Source: Acetobacterium tundrae
GTDB lineage: Bacteria; Bacillota; Clostridia; Eubacteriales; Eubacteriaceae
DNA: 64,000 bases
Assembly (NCBI RefSeq): GCF_008086615.1
Contig: NZ_RXYB01000003.1
Span: 228,521 to 292,520, forward strand
Reading direction: 5' to 3'
Of this stretch, positions 17,653 through 26,137 are shown in pieces. Position numbers and translations under genes: made by a program. Each line of letters begins with the position of its first letter. Position 1 is the stretch's first letter. The notes under the pieces were generated by a model, which saw only the letters and a program-made list of their open reading frames with translations, was not told the origin of the DNA and did not search any database.

Positions 17653-18936
17653 TTAAGCTTCATGGTTTTCGATGAGGGTTAATTTTTTAATCATTTCTAA
17701 AAATTCCTGATGATCATCAATTTCCACCAGCTGCTTCTTTGATTTGATATCCGAAAGACGTTTTGATAATTTGCCCTCAGTAAAATCATTATTGCGACAG
17801 TTTTTGTGAAAATAGATACTGCCACTAAGATTTTCCAAGCCGCTAAGATTGTTGATATTCCCATGTCCAAAAGGCAGATCCGAAATGAGAATAAAATCAC
17901 AATCTGCCATTAAGGCCAGATTTTCTTCCTGCTTTTCCAAACTAATTGATGTAAACGGACTTTCCTCAACCATGGGAATGCCGAGGACATCGCATATCGT
18001 CCAATCATCACTGCCCTGATTGACCACTCCCGCGGTCACATGGTGGCCCATCGCTTCGAGCTCTTCCAAAACCTGAGAGGCCTTATTTCCACCACAAATC
18101 ACGTGAATGCGAAGGCTGTGATAGGTTTCTGTTTCTTTAATGACCCGAAGAGGAATCACTTCCGGTTTTTCAAAAAGCTTATTCTCCTGAATAAACATTT
18201 TCATATCATAAACTTTTTTCAAATTATCTTCGGTGATCACTTCTTTAGGCGTTCCATCCACGACAACCTGGCCATTTTTCATCAAAATCAGACGATTGCA
18301 ATACCGGGAGGCTAGATTGATGTCATGCAACGCCGCCACCACGGTCATGGATTTTTTTAAATTGAGGTTGCGGATCAACTCCATCACTTCGATTTGATGG
18401 TGAATATCCAGGGCTGATGTGGGTTCATCAAGAAAAATGATATCCGGATCCTGAGCGATTGCCCGGGCAATAATGACCCGTTGTTTTTCGCCGCCGCTCA
18501 AATTATTATAATAGCGTTTCCGGAATGATAATGTCTTGGTCACCCGCATCGCTTCTGTGACCATATCATAATCTTTCCGGCTTTCCTTAACTCGGTAGCT
18601 CAGGTAGGGGTTTCTGCCCATCAGCACAATATCTTCGACCGTAAAATCATAGTCAATGTCAAAGGATTGCGGCACCACGGCCACCAGCTGCGCCCGCTCT
18701 CGTTGTGAATAATTGGCATTGTTTTTTTCTTCAAGCATAATCTCGCCTGATTTTAACGGCAATAGCCCCGTCAAACATTTTAGCAAGGTCGATTTTCCAG
18801 TTCCATTAGGGCCGATCAGCCCCACAAATTCTCCCTGACAAATCGTGGCATTAAAACCCTGCAGCACATTTATTTCGCCATAGGCAGCGACAACATCCTT
18901 GAAATTCAGCATAATTTTTGGCATTAAACGTTGCAT
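17653..18936 (-). CDS. btuD: Cobalamin/corrinoid ABC transporter ATPase with extra C-terminal domain
   Basis: A 427-residue ABC ATPase of the FecE/BtuD type. Walker A is GPNGTGKST, the signature LSGGEKQR, Walker B DIIFLDEP. The ATPase core is about 250 residues; a further ~170 residues follow, starting around LRIHVICGGNKASQVLEELEAMGH, a Rossmann-like beta-Gly-rich-alpha start of unknown function, so the protein is much longer than ordinary BtuD. The ATG at 18936, one base after the permease stop, is preceded by GGGCGG. Context (riboswitch, btuF, btuC and cbi genes) indicates corrinoid import. Confidence 0.9.
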   Translation of the reverse strand: MQRLMPKIMLNFKDVVAAYGEINVLQGFNATICQGEFVGLIGPNGTGKSTLLKCLTGLLPLKSGEIMLEEKNNANYSQRERAQLVAVVPQSFDIDYDFTVEDIVLMGRNPYLSYRVKESRKDYDMVTEAMRVTKTLSFRKRYYNNLSGGEKQRVIIARAIAQDPDIIFLDEPTSALDIHHQIEVMELIRNLNLKKSMTVVAALHDINLASRYCNRLILMKNGQVVVDGTPKEVITEDNLKKVYDMKMFIQENKLFEKPEVIPLRVIKETETYHSLRIHVICGGNKASQVLEELEAMGHHVTAGVVNQGSDDWTICDVLGIPMVEESPFTSISLEKQEENLALMADCDFILISDLPFGHGNINNLSGLENLSGSIYFHKNCRNNDFTEGKLSKRLSDIKSKKQLVEIDDHQEFLEMIKKLTLIENHEA

Positions 18937-18937
18937 C

Positions 18938-19969
18938 TTAGACACCGCCCTTTTTTCTTTTTCTCAAGAGATAAACAAAGAAAGGTCCACCAAAAGCCGC
19001 CGTAATAATTCCTACCGGAATTTCCTGAGCTGTTACCGTCCGGGCCAGCGTATCGCACAAAATCAGGAAAACGCCACCGAACAATAGTGAAAAAGGAACT
19101 AAAACACGATGTTTCGGCCCGGTCACCATTCTGACAATATGAGGGACAACCAATCCTACAAAACCGATGATTCCGGTAACCGACACGACTGCTGCTGTTA
19201 TCAGCGAGGAGGAAAACAAGATCTTCTTTTTTAATCTCTCGGTATCCACTCCCAGCTGATTGGCCGTATCTTCTCCGAGAAGCATGATATCCAACTCTCG
19301 CACCGACGTTAGCATAATAACACAGCCTAAAATCACATAAGGCAACACCGCAATGACCTGATTCCAGCCCTTGCCATTTAAGCTCCCCATGGTCCAAAAT
19401 ATAATCTGCGACATTTCATCCTGATTGAAAATCATAAATAAAGATATTAATGCGCTCAAGGTTTGTCCAATCGCAATCCCGCTGAGCAATAGGGTTGCCA
19501 CCGGCACTTTACGCCCCACCCGGGAAATATTATAGACAATCAAGATGGTTGAGAATGAACCGATAAAGGCTAAAATGGCTATTCCATTAAGACCCAGAAA
19601 GCTGCTTGAAAACTTCAGGATAATGCCGATGGTAGCCCCTAATGCAGCTCCCGATGAGACCCCTAAGATATAGGGATCCGCCATGGGATTTTTGAAAATC
19701 CCCTGATAAGCCGCGCCGCAAAGTGCTAACGCGCCACCCGTTACAAAGGCCAGAATAATCCTCGGTAAGCGGACATTCCAGATAATGGCGATGGCCCCGA
19801 CACTGATGTTTTCCATACCAAGATCAATATGAAAAATCTGATTCAGCAAAATCTTGTTTGCCTCCACAAAAGAGATAGACGTAACGCCCATTAAGGTACA
19901 TAGATAAATAATAATCATGCAAATAATTATCGATATCAGCATGGCATGTTTTTTAAGCTTGCTTTTCAT
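18938..19969 (-). CDS. btuC: Corrinoid ABC transporter permease (FecCD family)
   Basis: A 343-residue permease with about nine to ten membrane helices, matching BtuC length. Family blocks include the LRLPRIILAFVTGGALALCG-like coupling start (RLPRIILAFVTGGALAL), GVSSGAALGAT, TLLLSGIAIGQTLSAL, and the C-terminal GFVGLVVPHIVRMVTGPKH loop that contacts the ATPase. It lies one base before btuD and about 100 bases after btuF. Confidence 0.93.
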   Translation of the reverse strand: MKSKLKKHAMLISIIICMIIIYLCTLMGVTSISFVEANKILLNQIFHIDLGMENISVGAIAIIWNVRLPRIILAFVTGGALALCGAAYQGIFKNPMADPYILGVSSGAALGATIGIILKFSSSFLGLNGIAILAFIGSFSTILIVYNISRVGRKVPVATLLLSGIAIGQTLSALISLFMIFNQDEMSQIIFWTMGSLNGKGWNQVIAVLPYVILGCVIMLTSVRELDIMLLGEDTANQLGVDTERLKKKILFSSSLITAAVVSVTGIIGFVGLVVPHIVRMVTGPKHRVLVPFSLLFGGVFLILCDTLARTVTAQEIPVGIITAAFGGPFFVYLLRKRKKGGV

Positions 19970-20036
19970 TGTGTCTCCAATTTAATTTCATTTTTGTCTG
20001 TTCACCCCTGAATTTACTCCTAATTGATGAGAAAAC

Positions 20037-20063
20037 TCAGGGGCGAACAGCATTCGCCCCTGA
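20037..20063 (-). repeat. Intercistronic hairpin between btuF and btuC
   Basis: TCAGGGGCGAA, a 5-base loop, TTCGCCCCTGA: a perfect 11-bp GC-rich stem right after the btuF stop, followed on the minus strand by only four Ts. It probably protects the btuF mRNA or partly terminates, giving more binding protein than permease. Confidence 0.6.
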
Positions 20064-20068
20064 AGTGA

Positions 20069-21025
20069 TTATTTACTAAATACATCTGGATAGATGCTCT
20101 GTGCCAGTAAAGCCATTCCTTCAATAATACGCGGACCCGGTCGCTGAACCATATCGCTTTCCGGCGTTAAATATTCAAAATAAACAATGTTATTATTGGC
20201 AATGGCATTGATTTTATCAAAGCCCGGCGTTGCCTTTATCACATCCGGTTTTGTATAAAGAGAAATATACACATCCGGATTATCGGCGATGATTGCTTCG
20301 GTGCTCAGTTGCGCCCATTGGCTTGTCGCATCGGCCGCAATGTTCTTAGCATTAAGATCCGTCAACATCGAATCCAGCATGGATCCCGGGCCGGCTGTGT
20401 AAAATTTTCCAATATCGATGAAGACCGATTTTGGTTCTTTTATGGTTGCCGCCTTGGCGATTAATTCCTGGCGTTGTTTTTCCATTCCTTCTACAACTTC
20501 TTTGGCCTTATCGTTGGCATTGCTTATTTCTCCGGCCATAACAATATTATTCATCACCCCATCGATGCTGGTGGGATTAACAACAATAACCTGCGCTCCG
20601 ATGGCCTTTAGTTGCTGGCTCATCTCATCCGATACAAAATCTGAAGACATGACAATATCCGGTGCCAGTTCAATGATTTTTTCAAGATTCGGCGAACTGA
20701 AACTTCCAATACTGGTTACGGCCGAAGCCTCTTCCGGATAATCACAGTAATCGGTTCGTCCGACAAGCTTGCTGCCTTCGCCAATCGCAAAGATGATTTC
20801 CGTATCGGATGGCGACAAGGACACAATCTTTTGCGGCTCTTTATCAATGGTTATCGCTGTTCCTGAATCATCCGTTATGGTTAATGGATAGGTTGTCGAA
20901 CCGCTTTTTGTTTGAACACCCGTAGCCGTCTTAGTCGTGCTGCTCTGCTGACAACCGGTAAAAGTTGCAACCAGTGTTAAAGCAACCAAAATAGCCAAAA
21001 TGCTTTTCATTTTTTTCTTTTTCAT
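20069..21025 (-). CDS. btuF: Corrinoid-binding lipoprotein (BtuF-like)
   Basis: A 318-residue periplasmic-binding-type lipoprotein that captures corrinoids for BtuCD. The signal peptide ends in a lipobox, TFTGC, with lipidated C25, then a Ser/Thr-rich linker. The helical-backbone binding fold follows with VSLSPSDTEIIFAIGEGSKLVGRTDYCDYP and the ISLYTKPD and EYLTPESDMVQRPGPRIIEG blocks. GAGGAAAA precedes the ATG. It is the first gene behind the cobalamin riboswitch, so it should be shut off when B12 is abundant. Confidence 0.92.
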   Translation of the reverse strand: MKKKKMKSILAILVALTLVATFTGCQQSSTTKTATGVQTKSGSTTYPLTITDDSGTAITIDKEPQKIVSLSPSDTEIIFAIGEGSKLVGRTDYCDYPEEASAVTSIGSFSSPNLEKIIELAPDIVMSSDFVSDEMSQQLKAIGAQVIVVNPTSIDGVMNNIVMAGEISNANDKAKEVVEGMEKQRQELIAKAATIKEPKSVFIDIGKFYTAGPGSMLDSMLTDLNAKNIAADATSQWAQLSTEAIIADNPDVYISLYTKPDVIKATPGFDKINAIANNNIVYFEYLTPESDMVQRPGPRIIEGMALLAQSIYPDVFSK

Positions 21026-21069
21026 TTTTTCCTCTTTTCCTTTTCCATTCCTATTTTTTCTGCATTTTT

Positions 21070-21107
21070 TTGCAAAAAATAAATCCAGCTTCCTGGGGAT
21101 GCTGGAT
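21070..21107 (-). terminator. Attenuator terminator of the cobalamin operon
   Basis: On the minus strand: ATCCAGC, a 11-base loop, GCTGGAT, then TTATTTTTTG. It lies between the riboswitch and btuF. Confidence 0.75.
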
Positions 21108-21111
21108 ACTA

Positions 21112-21298
21112 AACAAAAGGTTTAATATTGTTCTTCCCACCGAAGAAATTCAATGATCAATGAGTGTCCTGACTTTTGCTTCCTTCGCCATTCTTCCTTC
21201 CCATCTTTCGACAGTGGTTTACAAGAATATTGTCAACAATTACAGTAGCGGGGGCTGTAGGGGAGTCTCACCCCTTTCCTCATTACTTCTCTATTTTA
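21112..21298 (-). ncRNA. Cobalamin riboswitch of the btu-cbi operon
   Basis: The minus strand has GGAAAGGGGTGAGACTCCCC (about 21282-21263), CAGCCCCCGCTACTGT, and the B12 box AGTCAGGACACTCATTG (about 21174-21158), the conserved cobalamin aptamer blocks in order. It precedes the attenuator and btuF. Confidence 0.92.
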
Positions 21299-21306
21299 TT
21301 AGTCGC

Positions 21307-21335
21307 AGTGTATCATAAATCAGACAACATTTCAA
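21307..21335 (-). promoter_or_regulatory. Sigma-A promoter of the cobalamin operon
   Basis: On the minus strand TTGAAA (21335-21330), 17 bases, TACACT (21312-21307). It overlaps none of the aptamer and begins 5 bases after the end of the preceding isomerase gene, so the cobalamin genes are a separate unit. Confidence 0.65.
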
Positions 21336-21339
21336 TTGA

Positions 21340-22152
21340 TTATTTCAGCGTCACGCCCGCTGTTGCTAATTCGTTTTGTTCATTAATGGTTAAACTTTTC
21401 AACACGGCACCGGCAAACTCAATCGGTTCCCGCTCCCGCCATAATTCATTGGCAATGACTTCATAGGAAATGGTTTCAATCGTCGGCACCGAAAGAAGCT
21501 CCTGCATGACTTCATCCAGTGGGATATTTCCCTCTCGGGGAATCCAATGGCGATCTTCCTGAAAATCATTATCGGATAAATGCAGGGCTTTAATCCGGTA
21601 TTTGTATTTTTTGAGAATTCGGCCGGAGTTTTCGATTTCCAGAAAATCATGAGAGCTATCGTAGCACATGCCAAAATGAGGGGCATCAATTTCTCCCAGC
21701 AGATAATCCAACAGATATTGCCGGGATACATTTTCAACAGCTAAATCTACCCCGTATTTCTCGGCCGTGTCTGCCAGTTCAGAGAAAAAAGCTTTGCCCT
21801 TATCCAGATCCGGCTTGAAGTCATCGAGATCATTGGTATGCATCACCATTGCCGGAATATCAAAGCGCTTGCAATCGCGAATATAATCCTTGAACACCTC
21901 GAGCTTCGGTTGTATTTCCAGACGGGTGGCTTCCCAAATGTCATTGTAACCGATAAAAGGCGCATGAATATTCGTGATCCCCAATCCGCTGCTTCTGACA
22001 ATCTCAGGAAAAGCTTCTTTTTTTAATGCCCAGGGTTCAAATTCATCCTCCCAGGAAATCATCGCTTCATCAAAACCGGCATCGGCAATAATTTTAATTC
22101 GTTCTTCAAATTTCATAAAATAACCAAACCAGGAAAACATACTATATTTCAT
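21340..22152 (-). CDS. TIM-barrel sugar phosphate isomerase/epimerase
   Basis: A 270-residue protein of the xylose isomerase-like TIM barrel superfamily (AP endonuclease 2 fold). Likely metal ligands are in LAVENVS, MCYDSSHDF, ALHLSDND and TISYEVI. Such enzymes isomerise or epimerise ketoses; the substrate cannot be read from the sequence. Last gene of the mtnP-mtnA glycan operon, 30 bases after the glycosyltransferase gene, so a pentose or methylthio-pentose is a plausible substrate by context only. Confidence 0.75.
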   Translation of the reverse strand: MKYSMFSWFGYFMKFEERIKIIADAGFDEAMISWEDEFEPWALKKEAFPEIVRSSGLGITNIHAPFIGYNDIWEATRLEIQPKLEVFKDYIRDCKRFDIPAMVMHTNDLDDFKPDLDKGKAFFSELADTAEKYGVDLAVENVSRQYLLDYLLGEIDAPHFGMCYDSSHDFLEIENSGRILKKYKYRIKALHLSDNDFQEDRHWIPREGNIPLDEVMQELLSVPTIETISYEVIANELWREREPIEFAGAVLKSLTINEQNELATAGVTLK

Positions 22153-22182
22153 AACTACTCCGTTTCATAAAAGGTTGTTTCT

Positions 22183-23151
22183 TTATTCACTCATGGTTTC
22201 AACGGATTCAATGGTGTATTTCTGTTTGCTGAAGACCAGATCAATCAGCATCGATAAATATTTTATCACGACTGCAAAAATAGCAAAGACCCCGAAGAAG
22301 CCGAATACAAGGACGAGCATCATGGACGTGTAACCGGAAATCACCTGGTCGGTTACATAGCTGACCAGAGTATAAATGCCAATGACAAAGGTTGCCGCCA
22401 TCATAAAAACAGCCGCCCAAAGGGACATTTTATAGGCAACATTTGTAAATAAAATCAAGGAATCCGCTGCCATTTCTTTCCGTTGATGCTTTGTTTCCTT
22501 ATTATAAGCTTTGGTACAGGACAAATCATTGTCATACTCAATGGTGTCGATTTTTAACCCACAGTTGGCGTAAACCGCCTTGCGGTAAGGAATGGTTTTG
22601 CTCATGGAATGCACCCGATTAATCGCTCTTCTGGACAGCACCCGAAAATTTTCTGTCCGCAGCGGATGGGGACTATGGGAATAACGATTAAATACTTTAT
22701 AGAACAAGCGGGACGTTTTCCGTTCGCATTTTTTTGGCGCCGCATTCACAATATCAAAACCGGTTAGGGATTGATAATAGACTTCCATGATTAAATTGAG
22801 GTCGTAATCCATCACCATATTATCAAATTCAAAAACAAAGTCGCCAATGGAAATATCGATTCCCGCGTTCATTGAAAGCTCGACGCCCTGATAAAAGCTC
22901 ATTTTAATCACATTGATGACCGTTCCGGTAATGGTTTTGGCAACCGCTCTGATCACCTCAAAGCTTTTATCGTCGGATGCGTCGTTTACGCAAATAATTT
23001 GATAGTTTTCAAAATTTTTACTTAAGACCGAATTAATCTTAAGTAAAAATTCTTGAATCCGTTCTTCATCATTATAGACATAGATGACCGCCGAAACGAA
23101 GTTTTTTTCTTTATCGTTTATCTCAACACTATTCATTTGGGTTTCAATCAT
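22183..23151 (-). CDS. Family 2 glycosyltransferase with C-terminal membrane helices
   Basis: A 322-residue GT2 protein like GtrB/ArnC polyprenyl-phosphate sugar transferases. The N-terminal GT-A domain has VIYVYNDEERIQEFL, CVNDASDD (nucleotide and metal site) and FEFDNMVMD in place of a DxD. FRVLSRRAINRV matches the ArnC/GtrB acceptor region. Two membrane helices lie at about 235-262 and 275-305. The gene overlaps the FAD oxidoreductase by 8 bases. The likely role is loading a sugar onto undecaprenyl phosphate. Confidence 0.85.
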   Translation of the reverse strand: MIETQMNSVEINDKEKNFVSAVIYVYNDEERIQEFLLKINSVLSKNFENYQIICVNDASDDKSFEVIRAVAKTITGTVINVIKMSFYQGVELSMNAGIDISIGDFVFEFDNMVMDYDLNLIMEVYYQSLTGFDIVNAAPKKCERKTSRLFYKVFNRYSHSPHPLRTENFRVLSRRAINRVHSMSKTIPYRKAVYANCGLKIDTIEYDNDLSCTKAYNKETKHQRKEMAADSLILFTNVAYKMSLWAAVFMMAATFVIGIYTLVSYVTDQVISGYTSMMLVLVFGFFGVFAIFAVVIKYLSMLIDLVFSKQKYTIESVETMSE

Positions 23152-24268
23152 TTTTTAATACCTCATCCAAATCATAAACCGTATTAATTTTCCCGGATAA
23201 AACGGAAACAAAGGTTGGCTTTTCACTGACCTTTCGGATCACCGTCGGCCGGGAATCGTCCACCTCTGAAGCTTTGAGAATGGGTTTCATGGAAAACAGC
23301 GACCCGGTATAGGCAAAACCGTAATCTTCCCTTAAATACTTTCTGGCCATACTGGACATGTACGGCCAGGCTGATTCCGGTTTGGCCGGGCAATCATTGC
23401 AATTTCCCAGTTGTTGAGGGGTGCAATAACCGCCGCTTCGCTGCTGGCAATGAAAAACCGGCAGACTGTCAAAGGAAGATACATGGGGCGTAAAAGTTAC
23501 CGCTGTTAAGGAATGCTGTCCTGTTTTTCCAAAGGGCATAATCGAAAAAAACGGACCATCCATCACCGTAATCCCCACATTCAAAAGCTTATTCAAGGGT
23601 TTGCATAGAATAATTTCACAAAGCTCATACTTTATTTTAAACGGTTCAAAACCAGCCAAATTTAATATCTGATTCATTGAACCATAGGTGGCATTAAGAA
23701 GAAAACCGGTTTGCACCGTATCTCCATTTTCAAGAATGATTTCATAAACATCGCTCTGTTTAACAATCTCCTTAATTCGGACGCCGTATTTTATTTCAAC
23801 GTTGCTGCATTTTTCCAGCGAATCCATAAAAAACTGCCCCAGAATCGCGGCATCATAAGTGTATTCCCTGGTTGCAAAAGCGCCATCACAGAGACCTTTT
23901 TTAAAATATTTTTCAGGATATAATTCTTCACAGGGAATTTCAGCCGCCTCGCAAAATTGCGTAAATTGTTCCCGATTAGTCCAGCTGAAGCTGTCACTGG
24001 TCGCATAAACTTGCTCAAATTCGCTATGAATACAAAAATCATAATCCTTGACAAAACGATTAAAATAATGAGCCGATTTAATGGCGGTTGCATAGGATCG
24101 GGGATAGTGGTAGCCCATGTGTACCCGAGCCTGATTAATATAGGTGGCTCGTTTAAAAGGCGCTTCTTCCCATTCCAAAACCAAAACCCGCTCGCCACGC
24201 TCGCCGCAGGCTTTCGCCGCATAGAGACCGTAGAGACCGGCGCCAATAATTATTTTGTCCCAGGTCAT
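23144..24268 (-). CDS. FAD-dependent oxidoreductase (DAO-like)
   Basis: A 374-residue flavoprotein beginning WDKIIIGAGLYGLYAAK, the FAD-binding GxGxxG dinucleotide fold, with an RVLVLEWEE strand ending in acidic residues. Later regions include INQARVHMGYHYPRS and a Cys cluster (CQQRSGGYCTPQQLGNCNDC) of unknown meaning. I use the ATG at 24268 with TTGGAGAAA upstream, one base after the aminotransferase stop; a start at 24301 would overlap that gene. Within a sugar operon it may oxidise a sugar or amino-sugar intermediate. Confidence 0.78.
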   Translation of the reverse strand: MTWDKIIIGAGLYGLYAAKACGERGERVLVLEWEEAPFKRATYINQARVHMGYHYPRSYATAIKSAHYFNRFVKDYDFCIHSEFEQVYATSDSFSWTNREQFTQFCEAAEIPCEELYPEKYFKKGLCDGAFATREYTYDAAILGQFFMDSLEKCSNVEIKYGVRIKEIVKQSDVYEIILENGDTVQTGFLLNATYGSMNQILNLAGFEPFKIKYELCEIILCKPLNKLLNVGITVMDGPFFSIMPFGKTGQHSLTAVTFTPHVSSFDSLPVFHCQQRSGGYCTPQQLGNCNDCPAKPESAWPYMSSMARKYLREDYGFAYTGSLFSMKPILKASEVDDSRPTVIRKVSEKPTFVSVLSGKINTVYDLDEVLKND

Positions 24269-24269
24269 C

Positions 24270-25403
24270 TTATTTCTCCAAGGTCTTTGGGACAAAGGCA
24301 TTGATTGCCTGAATGACGGTATCCATTTCTGCTTTTGTCATGCCATAAAACAAAGGCAGAGAAAGCACCTCATTCGCCAGCTTTTCGGTTATCGGCAAAC
24401 TGCCCGTCCCGATCTTCAAATACGCATAGGCTTCGGACAAATGAGGGGGAATGGGATAATGGATGATGCTGCCGATTCCCTTTTCCTCCAGGTAGGCCTT
24501 GAACTCATCCCGATAGGGGGTGGTAATGACAAATTGATGCCAGACGGTTTCTGAATCTTTTCTTCGTTTCGGCAGTTGAATCACCGGGTTCTTGATGTGC
24601 TCCAGGTAGCTATTACAAACCCGACGTCGGTCTTCATTTAAGGCCTCTAAATAGTTCAATTTAACATTGAGCAGGCCCGCCTGGAGCTCATCCAACCGCG
24701 AGTTGGTCCCAACCACTTTATTATAATAACGTTTTTCGCTGCCGTAGAAACGATACATTCTAAAGGCTTTATTCAGCTCTTCACTGTTGGTGGTAATCGC
24801 GCCGCCATCTCCGAAACCGCCCAGGTTTTTAGACGGATAAAAGCTAAAACAACCGATATCTCCAAAAGAACCGGTGGTTTGCCCTTTAAAAGTGGCGCCG
24901 TGGCTTTGGGCACAATCCTCCACCAGATAGAGGCTGTGTTTTTTTGTAAGCGCAACAATTTTATCCATTTCACAGCACTCTCCGTAAAGATGCACCACTA
25001 AAACGGCTTTCGTCTTAGCGGTTATTTTTTCTTCAATTTTATCGGCATCGATAGAATAAAATTCATCCGGTTCAACAAAAACCGGGGTCGCTCCGTTAAT
25101 CGTAATCCCCATCACACTGGCGATATAGGTGTTGCCCTGAACGATGACTTCATCCCCGGGACCCACGCCTAAAATACGGAAAGAAAGCCAGAGCGCATCC
25201 AGACCATTTCCCAGCCCTACGCAGTAGTTTGTGCCAATATATTTTGCAAAATTATTTTCAAATGTTTCCACTTCATTACCCAGAACATAGTTTCCGCTTC
25301 TGAGTATTTCCAAAGCCTTCGCTTCGTACTCGTCCTGGTGTTCATTATAGTGTCTTAATAGATTATTTGCCGGTACCTTCATCTTTGTCTCCACTTCTGT
25401 CAT
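24270..25403 (-). CDS. DegT/DnrJ/EryC1-type sugar aminotransferase
   Basis: A 377-residue PLP enzyme that aminates keto-sugars, usually nucleotide-linked. The PLP lysine is K192 in FYPSKNLGGFGDGG; D163 in VEDCAQSHGA pairs with the pyridine nitrogen. It most resembles the 3-amino-deoxyhexose group (FdtB/QdtB-like) by motif, which is not proof of substrate. The start at 25403 overlaps the preceding glycosyltransferase stop as ATGA; a second ATG at 25382 has its own TGGAGA site and is also possible. Confidence 0.88.
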   Translation of the reverse strand: MTEVETKMKVPANNLLRHYNEHQDEYEAKALEILRSGNYVLGNEVETFENNFAKYIGTNYCVGLGNGLDALWLSFRILGVGPGDEVIVQGNTYIASVMGITINGATPVFVEPDEFYSIDADKIEEKITAKTKAVLVVHLYGECCEMDKIVALTKKHSLYLVEDCAQSHGATFKGQTTGSFGDIGCFSFYPSKNLGGFGDGGAITTNSEELNKAFRMYRFYGSEKRYYNKVVGTNSRLDELQAGLLNVKLNYLEALNEDRRRVCNSYLEHIKNPVIQLPKRRKDSETVWHQFVITTPYRDEFKAYLEEKGIGSIIHYPIPPHLSEAYAYLKIGTGSLPITEKLANEVLSLPLFYGMTKAEMDTVIQAINAFVPKTLEK

Positions 25404-26137
25404 GATTTGGAAGTCTTCCGATCTTCCCTTATAAATTCTGATTTTATCAAATGAATTTGTTTAAGATAGGATACCACAGTTTTTATAACTTTAACTTTAG
25501 TATCATAATCATCCTTCCAAATAACCGGAATATCATGAACTTCAAGGCCCTTTCGTTCTGCCCGAAGCAATAGCTCGACCGTATAAAACCAGCCATTATC
25601 CTGACTGGAATCGGCGATTAGTTGCTCGATGGTTTCTTTCCGATAGAAATCAAAACCGCAGAGAGCATCGCTAAAGTGATTCTTGAAAACAATGTGGAGC
25701 AGGGTGTTCAGTCCCTGGGAGGTAAATTCCCGTGACGCTTTTCGCCCGACAACGGTGGAGTCTTTCATCAGCCGGGAGCCCTTTATGATCTGCACCTCAG
25801 GCTGGTTTTCAAAAATCTCTTGCACCTCTTTGAGATGATCGATTTTGGTGGACAAATCAATGTCCATATACCCGACAATTTCACAGGTGTTGTCCGCCAC
25901 TCCGGTTCGAACGGCTACCCCGACACCCTTTTCAGGTGTTTTTAAATAGCGCACCTCTTTGTGTGTCTCACAAAGGCGCTTGCTGATTTCTTCAGTGGCA
26001 TCAGTTGAGCCGTTATCAATGATGGTTAATTGATAATCAAACAATTTGTTCTTCTTTAGGAAAACCAGGGTTTTTAAAATCCCTTTTTCCAGTCGCCGTT
26101 CTTCATCCAGAACAGGAAATAATATATTTACTTTCAT
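25400..26137 (-). CDS. Dolichyl-phosphate mannosyltransferase-like GT2
   Basis: A 245-residue GT2 enzyme without clear membrane helices, like Dpm1-type polyprenyl-phosphate sugar synthases. FPVLDEERRLEKGI, IDNGSTDATEEI and GYMDIDLST (DxD-type metal site) are visible, then SREFTSQGLNTLLH and DALCGFDFYRKE. The start overlaps the mtnA stop as ATGA, and its end overlaps the aminotransferase start, a sign of strict co-translation. The sugar it transfers is unknown. Confidence 0.85.
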   Translation of the reverse strand: MKVNILFPVLDEERRLEKGILKTLVFLKKNKLFDYQLTIIDNGSTDATEEISKRLCETHKEVRYLKTPEKGVGVAVRTGVADNTCEIVGYMDIDLSTKIDHLKEVQEIFENQPEVQIIKGSRLMKDSTVVGRKASREFTSQGLNTLLHIVFKNHFSDALCGFDFYRKETIEQLIADSSQDNGWFYTVELLLRAERKGLEVHDIPVIWKDDYDTKVKVIKTVVSYLKQIHLIKSEFIREDRKTSKS

